A stretch of DNA of 10,449 bases from the NCBI GenBank assembly GCA_934201655.1, contig CAKPXD010000040.1, positions 1-10,449 on the forward strand, written 5' to 3'. The notes below the pieces were generated by a model that had not been told where the DNA came from, ran no database searches, and worked only from the letters and a program-made list of their open reading frames with translations. The position numbers were made by a program, and so were the translations under genes. This DNA is from an uncultured Streptococcus sp. GTDB lineage: Bacteria; Bacillota; Bacilli; Lactobacillales; Streptococcaceae. This document shows, in pieces, positions 4,920-10,449 of this stretch (positions are counted from its first letter, which is position 1; every line of letters starts with the position of its first letter).

Positions 4920-7076
4920 CTATTCGGTTCCAAAATCAGAATCACTCGAGCTTAAACCAGACGGATCCCACTTGTGGTATTTTTGGCTCTGAAATATTTT
5001 AGATTTATCTCTATTTTCAAACTCTTTATCTAACTTCCTTAATCCTTGATAAATATTTGAAGAAGGAATTTCAGATACTCGTGTATCATCTCCATTGATA
5101 AACAAATTATAAGTATTTTTAGTTAATATTCTATAATGTTTTTTATCATCTGAATTATCAATTTTATTCTCAGAAGCAATATTTTTCATTATTTTATCAT
5201 AGTTTTTTACCGAATTTATTTTAGATGAAAGTTCACCATCTGTATTGTGGTATACAAATGTTTTTAATCCATTCTTTTCTAAATCGTAAATCTTCATATT
5301 TGCTTGCAAGTCATAAGTTAGATCATATTTTACAAATTCATCTTTAGAATCACCTGATAGCCGACGTCCCCCTGTACCAAAGATACTGCCAGCTAAATAT
5401 TGCTCACGTTTTGTTATTCTTTGATCATACTCATAATATTTTTCTAAATGATCTGAAAGCGTTGAAGAATCTGATATTTTTTCTCCAACTTTTTTCTTGT
5501 AAAGATCTGAAAAAGTTACAGCTCCTGCTTTATCGCCAAAATTTAGACTTAAACTTAGATTATTATCAATTTTAACGCCGGAAGAAATTAAATCCAGTAT
5601 TTTATCCGAACCAGGAATAAAAGAACCTAAAGCCATTTTTGCTAAATCAACTGCAAATAAAGCCGCCTCTTTATCCCGTTTTTCTCTTAACTCACGAATT
5701 TCAGATATCGCTTCAGCATCTTGAACTCCATCCCCTGTATTGAAAAATTCTGTTGAATAACTTTTATCTCTACGAATCCCCACAGAATCAGGTGCTGATA
5801 CATTAAATTCAAAACCGTTTTTCCCATTAAATGTTAATCCACTTAAAACAATAGATGTATCAAGTGACATATGGCCCATATAAGGATAAACCTTCTTTGA
5901 CTTTCCAATGCCAACTGCGTACAGTGATTCAAATAAACTTGTTAAAACTCCAGCACGTTTTATGTGTTCATTAAATCCTTCAAGTTGAGGTTGGATTTTA
6001 AGTTTCTCCGCTTCATAATTCTTAAATTTACTTTCACTATCATTTGTTTTAGGAAAATCAGGAACTAGAGCCTTTGCCAATTCAGTTATTGTTTGAGCAT
6101 ACCTATCTCCAGCCAAGACTAAATTCTCAAAATAGGCTTTTGCTTTTTCTTGGTCTTGATTAGAAATTGCTTGAATATAAGTACGAAGATTTTCCATTGC
6201 AGGACTCTTATCTTTTTCCACATTTGAAAATTCTTTATTAACTCGGTTATAAACAATATCCATCATCGCATGGCTAACTTTTGTCGTATCTACACTCCCC
6301 AATGCTGTAAAAAATCCTGTTGGAGCGCTATATCCATGTTCTCCTAAAATAACCTTAAGAACTTTAGCATCCCCCTCATTTTGAATGGAATCCAGAAAAT
6401 CCATATTTTGTTCGTTCAAATAACCTTTGGAGATTAAATCCATTGCTGTATTTAAACTAAAACTACTGATAAATCTTGCGTTATCTAATGTTGCTTTCAC
6501 ACCAACCAAACGTTCACTTACCACAGTTAAACTACTAATAAATTGCTTTAAATTATTCTCTAATTCATCATGAGTTGTTTGACGTTCATCTCCATGTTTT
6601 GCTAAATTCATTGCTATGGAGTGTGCACGTGCTCCCGCATCTCTTGTAAATTCAACTGCTCCTGGTTCTAGGGCTAGTGCTTTACTTGCTACTTGAATTG
6701 CAGCATCAAGATCTTCACTTTTTTCCAAAAACTCTTTACTTTTTGTTTCCCCTAACCATGTCTTAATACTTTGGATATCTGCTGCTTTTGTCTTTACCAC
6801 TTCAGAAGAAAAACCAGCCGCCGTCAATCCTGTTTCATATTTAAGGACTGCCTCACTATATAATTCTAATGTTAATGGATATGAATCATGTAATGTTTGT
6901 GATAAAGAATTCAACTTTGCTATAAAGGCTTTAATGGCATTTGCCTCTTGTCCCGTCACTTTTGCTTCAATTTTCCTCTGAACAGATGATATCTGACTTC
7001 GGTACTCTACTGCAGCTTCTTTTGTTTTATTACCGTGATCAAGTAATCCACTTTTTGAAATAACTGTAACGGTCAT
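4920..7076 (-). CDS. LXG-like type VII secreted effector, 718 residues, toxin domain unrecognised
   Basis: The start is ATG 7076 with AGGAGGT just upstream. Residues 1-200 are helical with no signal peptide. They include a variant LXG signature at V40-T41-G42, followed by QEANAIKAFIAKLNSL, in the position where LXG proteins carry L-x-G and the A-I-K-x-Y/F helix. This domain is expected to bind small helical partners and be recognised by EssC. Residues 200-400 remain helical. Residues 400-520 look mixed, with a mildly hydrophobic amphipathic helix at 471-496. Residues 570-718 are polar and rich in Lys, Asp, Asn and Tyr and probably form the toxic domain (for example DLTYDLQANMKIYDL, TFVYHNTDGE). 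I find no HxH, DUF-type nuclease, NADase or ADP-ribosyltransferase motif I can name. The gene sits 3 bp after a coiled-coil partner and 12 bp before a membrane-anchored protein, a standard toxin cassette. Like the essC tail it is AT-rich. Length and order fit an LXG polymorphic toxin used against competing bacteria. Confidence 0.75.
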   Translation of the reverse strand: MTVTVISKSGLLDHGNKTKEAAVEYRSQISSVQRKIEAKVTGQEANAIKAFIAKLNSLSQTLHDSYPLTLELYSEAVLKYETGLTAAGFSSEVVKTKAADIQSIKTWLGETKSKEFLEKSEDLDAAIQVASKALALEPGAVEFTRDAGARAHSIAMNLAKHGDERQTTHDELENNLKQFISSLTVVSERLVGVKATLDNARFISSFSLNTAMDLISKGYLNEQNMDFLDSIQNEGDAKVLKVILGEHGYSAPTGFFTALGSVDTTKVSHAMMDIVYNRVNKEFSNVEKDKSPAMENLRTYIQAISNQDQEKAKAYFENLVLAGDRYAQTITELAKALVPDFPKTNDSESKFKNYEAEKLKIQPQLEGFNEHIKRAGVLTSLFESLYAVGIGKSKKVYPYMGHMSLDTSIVLSGLTFNGKNGFEFNVSAPDSVGIRRDKSYSTEFFNTGDGVQDAEAISEIRELREKRDKEAALFAVDLAKMALGSFIPGSDKILDLISSGVKIDNNLSLSLNFGDKAGAVTFSDLYKKKVGEKISDSSTLSDHLEKYYEYDQRITKREQYLAGSIFGTGGRRLSGDSKDEFVKYDLTYDLQANMKIYDLEKNGLKTFVYHNTDGELSSKINSVKNYDKIMKNIASENKIDNSDDKKHYRILTKNTYNLFINGDDTRVSEIPSSNIYQGLRKLDKEFENRDKSKIFQSQKYHKWDPSGLSSSDSDFGTE

Positions 7077-7079
7077 AAA

Positions 7080-7439
7080 TTACCTCCTACTTTTCTTCCT
7101 ATCCATTTTTTCATATTCTTTTCGAGCAATTGCATCTGTAAGTTGTGTATCTAATGATCTCCTCACTGCGTCCAATCTTATAATCTCTGCATTGATAGCA
7201 TCAATTGTAGCTTGTTTATATGTTTTATCAAGATCCTCTCTTCCGTCAACGATAACCTTACTTTCCTGAAGTCTTTGTTCGTCATATTTTGTTCCAAACA
7301 CATGCAACTTTTCATAGCCTTCCATTACATCATCTACGTTAAGATCCACACCTTGAACTTTAGTTAGTGCACTTCTCAAAGCTTGAACCTTTTGATCAAC
7401 CTGTGCTATCTGGCTTTTGAGATTACTTACTTCACTCAT
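7080..7439 (-). CDS. Small coiled-coil partner of the LXG-like effector
   Basis: The start is ATG 7439, giving 119 residues, because AAAGGA lies 8-9 bases upstream; the in-frame ATG at 7463 would overlap the essC end and lacks a site. The protein is a long heptad-rich helix at residues 2-28 (NLKSQIAQVDQKVQALRSAL), a middle segment, and a second coiled coil at about 75-110, ending in KKSRR. Small coiled-coil proteins of this size encoded immediately before LXG toxins (DUF5082, YwqH-like, or DUF3958, LapA2-like) bind the toxin's helical N-terminus and are needed for export. It lies 16 bp after essC and 3 bp before the toxin, whose ribosome binding site overlaps its final codons. The family cannot be fixed by eye, but a targeting-partner role is the best reading. 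Confidence 0.7.
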   Translation of the reverse strand: MSEVSNLKSQIAQVDQKVQALRSALTKVQGVDLNVDDVMEGYEKLHVFGTKYDEQRLQESKVIVDGREDLDKTYKQATIDAINAEIIRLDAVRRSLDTQLTDAIARKEYEKMDRKKSRR

Positions 7440-7455
7440 TTTCACTTTCCTTTCT

Positions 7456-10449
7456 TTAGTCAATAAATACTTTTATAGTTTGAGCTATACCATCTACAAC
7501 AAAATAATTCACTTGTTTTGGTAACACTGGCTCTCTTAAAGTTTTATTTAAAATATTGATAAGTTGTTGATCATTTTGTCTCACTGCTAAAATAGCCTGT
7601 TTATAATTTCTAATTGCTTTTGATGCTATATCAATCTTACGCACTAGAGCTGGTGTAGCTAATACTGCGGTTAGGAAACCAACCTGATGGCCTTTTTCAA
7701 AAAGTTTAGCAAGAATTCTAATGTCCTCATCATTTAACAAATCAACAATTTCAGATAAGTTATACACAATAAAAGTTGTTGTGTAATTTGTCTCATTTTC
7801 CGCAAATCGATCATCCATTTTAACCGAAATAGTTTGAATCATTTCATGTAATTTCTCTTTATCTGAAATTAGTGTTACAGAAGAATCAATATTATTTATT
7901 TGATGATATTCTGGTGCGAGTATAATTGTCTTTTTACCAAGTTTTACACTCATCGAAGCAAGATGTTTTGTAATTTGTGACATTTGTTCTTCTTTTTCAA
8001 GAATATAAGCCAAATGACCTCGTTTTACATTCCATCCCATTGCCTTCGCAGTTTCCATGTCTAACCCAACAGGAATTTCACCTTCCTCCAGCAAAGTTGC
8101 TACATCCTCACGTCCATAGAAGGCTGCTTCTGTCAACTCATCTGGCACCATTGGAATGCCTGCTGGGGTGTGGCCTGTCCACATCTCTTTGAGGCTTTGG
8201 ACTTGGTCGCGGAGGTTGTTGATGATTTGAATATCATTATCTCCAGCGACTGGTAGGGCGAACTGGACAACATCGACTTCGTCACGTTTCATGAGTGCCC
8301 GTCCCTTGATGTCTTCCATCGTAGCTGCTAGTGGGGTTGCTCCCACGATACCGCGGACTTCAGAGATATCATTTTGTGGCAAGGTCAGCTGGTGCTTGAA
8401 GTTTGAATAGAGCTGAGCCCGTAGGTTGTTCTGACGGCTAGCTGTGATGATCAAGTGCACACCGATGCTGAGACCTTCACGAGAGATCCGCATGAAGAGC
8501 TTGAAGAGGTCTGTCTCATAAGGCTCGTCCTTCATAGACTCATAGCTATCCATCAGGATGACCATGGTTGGCTCTTGCTTGCCGGTCACTTCACGGTAGA
8601 GGGCGATGGTGCCGACCCCATGCTCGGAGAGGAGCTTCTTGCGACGATCCAACTCGCGGTTGATGATCCGGATAAATTTCTGGATTTTTTCCGTCTGATC
8701 CAGCAAGAGGCTATCAGCCACATGTGGCAATTGAGTCAAGGGTGCCAGACCATTGGTTCCGAAATCCAGCAGGTACATGGTCAGATTTTCTGGACTCTGC
8801 TTGCGAGCTAGATCCATTGCGGCTGTCTGTAAGAAAGTGGTCTTTCCTGTACCTGGACTTCCGTAAAGGAGGATATTTCCATCTTTTGACAGATCGATGG
8901 CGACAGCTTCTTGCTTTTGCGCTTGCGGGATATCGGCGACCCCGATCAGGACGCTTGGAGCTGTCCGTTTTTGCCAAGCCTCGATCGGTACGACTTTGTC
9001 CAACTCATCCAGCGTGATCCGCTCTTTGAGCGGTGGCAACCATGGTTGGGCCACAGCTGCGATGCCTTCTTGTTGGTGCAAGTGGTTGATTTCTTGCACG
9101 ATGACATCCAGCTCTGTTGGCACTTCCTTGATTTCTTCTGCCATATCCAGACCGGAGAGGTCTTGGTTGAGGACTTCGTATTGGCCCAGTTCATTGATCA
9201 AGTAGATGGTATGGTCTTCGATTCCTAGCTGGTCCTTCTCAGGCTGGTAGTCTGCTCCAGACCAAGCGGTTTGGAAGAGTTCATAGACTTCGTTGTTCCC
9301 GACTTGGAGGTAGGCACGACCGGTCTGAGTGATCTCAGCCGCATCTGCCGTCCGCAGCATCTCCATGGAGTCGCCACGGTCTGCCACCTTGAGGGCTAGC
9401 TTGAAGCGGGAGTTGGACCAGATCTGGTCATCCACGACCCCAGAAGGTTTTTGCGTTGCAAGGATCAAGTGCACCCCGAGGGAACGCCCGACACGCGCGA
9501 TAGAGACCAATTCCTTGATGAAGTCTGGTTGGTTGACCTTGAGTTCGGCGAACTCATCACTGATCAAGAAGAGGTGAGGAAGCGGTTCGGTCGCTTCACC
9601 CAGTTTAAATTTCTTTTGGTATTGGTTGATATGGTTGACCCCATATTGACCAAAGAGCCGCTCCCGACGATGGATCTCCGCATTGATAGAGGCTAGGGCC
9701 CGCATGGACTGGGCACCATCCAAGTTGGTGATGGTCCCAAGCAAGTGAGGCAGATCCTTGAAGAGGTTGGCCATTCCCCCACCCTTGTAGTCGATGAGGA
9801 GGAAAGCCACATCATGTGGGTGGAAGTTGACGGCAAGGCTCAGGATATAGGACTGAATGGTTTCAGACTTACCAGAACCAGTTGTACCTGCGATCAAACC
9901 ATGTGGCCCATGAGCTTTTTCATGGAGATTGAGGTAGACCAAATCGTCCTTCCCGCGCAGACCAATCGGCACTGCCAAACTTTGGTAAGGAGCATGGCTC
10001 TCCCAACGACTCAAGACCTTAAGATCATTGAAGGTTTCCGCTTGATACATTTCAAGGAAGGTCACCGAGTCCGGAATTGAGCTCTTGAGCTGTTGGATAT
10101 GTTTCAGTGGGGCTAGGCCACGCGAGATGGCTTCCTTGTCATAACCTTCAGGGAAGTGATCCAATTGGAAGTCGAGCTCCCGAAGAACCCCTTCTTGCAA
10201 GAGCAATTGCCCCTGGTTGCGGTCCTTGATGGAGATAACGGTTTGGATATTTTCAGAAAGAGATGAGAGTACGTCTGCCACATAGATAATGGAGCATCCT
10301 AGCTCTGTCGGATCCTCACGGAAGAACTCCATAATGACATGGTCCAAAATCAAGGTTTCATCGGTGATGAGCACCACATAGTGAGGGTGGAAGATCTTGG
10401 TATCATTGGCTTTTTCTTCCTCTTTTTGCGCCTTGCGGAGCTTGAGGAT
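7456..10449 (-). CDS. essC: EssC, type VII secretion motor ATPase, C-terminal 997 residues (5' end outside window)
   Basis: The frame is open to the right edge, so only the last 997 of roughly 1,470-1,500 residues are seen. The N-terminal FHA domains and membrane helices of EssC are outside. Visible first FtsK/SpoIIIE ATPase domain: P-loop GTTGSGKS (about 9865-9888), Walker B region FLLIDYKGGG and LFLISDEFAEL, then LILATQKPSG. Second domain: P-loop GSPGTGKT (about 8839-8862) and Walker-B-like MVILMDSYES. A third, C-terminal domain lacks a proper P-loop (KRGHLAYILEKEEQ), as usual in EssC. EssC sits in the membrane and drives export of WXG100 and LXG substrates, with specificity set by this tail. 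The sequence is GC-rich down to the TPAGIPMVPDEL motif (about 8160) and clearly AT-rich beyond, the point at which essC alleles are known to diverge. The effector module follows 16 bp after its stop. Confidence 0.96.
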   Translation of the reverse strand: MLKLRKAQKEEEKANDTKIFHPHYVVLITDETLILDHVIMEFFREDPTELGCSIIYVADVLSSLSENIQTVISIKDRNQGQLLLQEGVLRELDFQLDHFPEGYDKEAISRGLAPLKHIQQLKSSIPDSVTFLEMYQAETFNDLKVLSRWESHAPYQSLAVPIGLRGKDDLVYLNLHEKAHGPHGLIAGTTGSGKSETIQSYILSLAVNFHPHDVAFLLIDYKGGGMANLFKDLPHLLGTITNLDGAQSMRALASINAEIHRRERLFGQYGVNHINQYQKKFKLGEATEPLPHLFLISDEFAELKVNQPDFIKELVSIARVGRSLGVHLILATQKPSGVVDDQIWSNSRFKLALKVADRGDSMEMLRTADAAEITQTGRAYLQVGNNEVYELFQTAWSGADYQPEKDQLGIEDHTIYLINELGQYEVLNQDLSGLDMAEEIKEVPTELDVIVQEINHLHQQEGIAAVAQPWLPPLKERITLDELDKVVPIEAWQKRTAPSVLIGVADIPQAQKQEAVAIDLSKDGNILLYGSPGTGKTTFLQTAAMDLARKQSPENLTMYLLDFGTNGLAPLTQLPHVADSLLLDQTEKIQKFIRIINRELDRRKKLLSEHGVGTIALYREVTGKQEPTMVILMDSYESMKDEPYETDLFKLFMRISREGLSIGVHLIITASRQNNLRAQLYSNFKHQLTLPQNDISEVRGIVGATPLAATMEDIKGRALMKRDEVDVVQFALPVAGDNDIQIINNLRDQVQSLKEMWTGHTPAGIPMVPDELTEAAFYGREDVATLLEEGEIPVGLDMETAKAMGWNVKRGHLAYILEKEEQMSQITKHLASMSVKLGKKTIILAPEYHQINNIDSSVTLISDKEKLHEMIQTISVKMDDRFAENETNYTTTFIVYNLSEIVDLLNDEDIRILAKLFEKGHQVGFLTAVLATPALVRKIDIASKAIRNYKQAILAVRQNDQQLINILNKTLREPVLPKQVNYFVVDGIAQTIKVFID
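8040..8160. other. Composition break inside essC, likely allele-exchange junction
   Basis: To the right of here a sample stretch (9001-9060) is close to 58 percent GC; to the left (7741-7800) it is about 25 percent. The transition falls just after the codons for the conserved IPMVPDEL motif. In Staphylococcus essC variants diverge at a similar place and each tail travels with its own effector set. I read it as the edge of the imported tail and module. Confidence 0.6.

Noticed and set aside
8455..9228. Several open plus-strand frames of 70-120 codons across essC
   Set aside because: They lie antisense to highly conserved ATPase codons, have no ribosome binding sites, and reflect the GC-rich composition of essC.
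10375..10377. GTG as the start of EssC
   Set aside because: The frame stays open for 24 more codons to the window edge and the domain order shows the N-terminal half is simply outside the window.
1..10449. CRISPR array, tRNA, rRNA or intact transposase
   Set aside because: No regularly spaced repeats, cloverleaf-like or rRNA-like segments, and no transposase frame were seen on either strand.

Overview
The window looks like a low-GC Gram-positive coccus, most probably Streptococcus. All supported genes lie on the minus strand, with strong AGGAGG-type ribosome binding sites. The dominant gene is the 3' two thirds of essC, the motor ATPase of a Firmicutes-type (T7SSb) type VII secretion system. 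The extreme left edge carries what looks like the first ten codons of polC.

Read in the direction of transcription (right to left): (1) essC, entering from the right edge and ending at 7456, GC-rich down to about 8160 and AT-rich after that. (2) A tightly packed AT-rich effector module: a small coiled-coil protein (7080-7439), a 718-residue LXG-like secreted effector (4920-7076), a 321-residue protein with one N-terminal membrane anchor that is the best immunity candidate (3942-4907), and a small WXG100-like helical protein (3599-3949) whose 3' end appears frameshifted. (3) A terminator joined to a 60-70 bp repeat (3441-3510). (4) A decayed older module: a promoter, a mosaic essC fragment carrying a large internal deletion, a nonsense codon and a 17-bp deletion (2703-3197), about 100 codons of the 3' end of another gene, probably a toxin (2407-2702), an intact six-helix membrane protein that is probably its orphan immunity protein (1606-2403), and possibly the tail of a second one (1491-1595). 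(5) A second copy of the terminator-repeat (1253-1324), then a copy of the same promoter box, a lipoprotein gene (586-1140), a broken small membrane-protein gene (226-534), a terminator, and the polC start.

The layout suggests exchange of essC 3' ends together with linked effector modules. A new essC tail plus toxin cassette is in use. The displaced essC tail, toxin remnant and retained immunity gene lie downstream, bounded by repeated terminator and promoter elements. This resembles the displaced orphan modules of Rhs and CDI toxin loci, and it is inference from gene order. The LXG-like toxin's C-terminal domain and both candidate immunity proteins match nothing I recognise.
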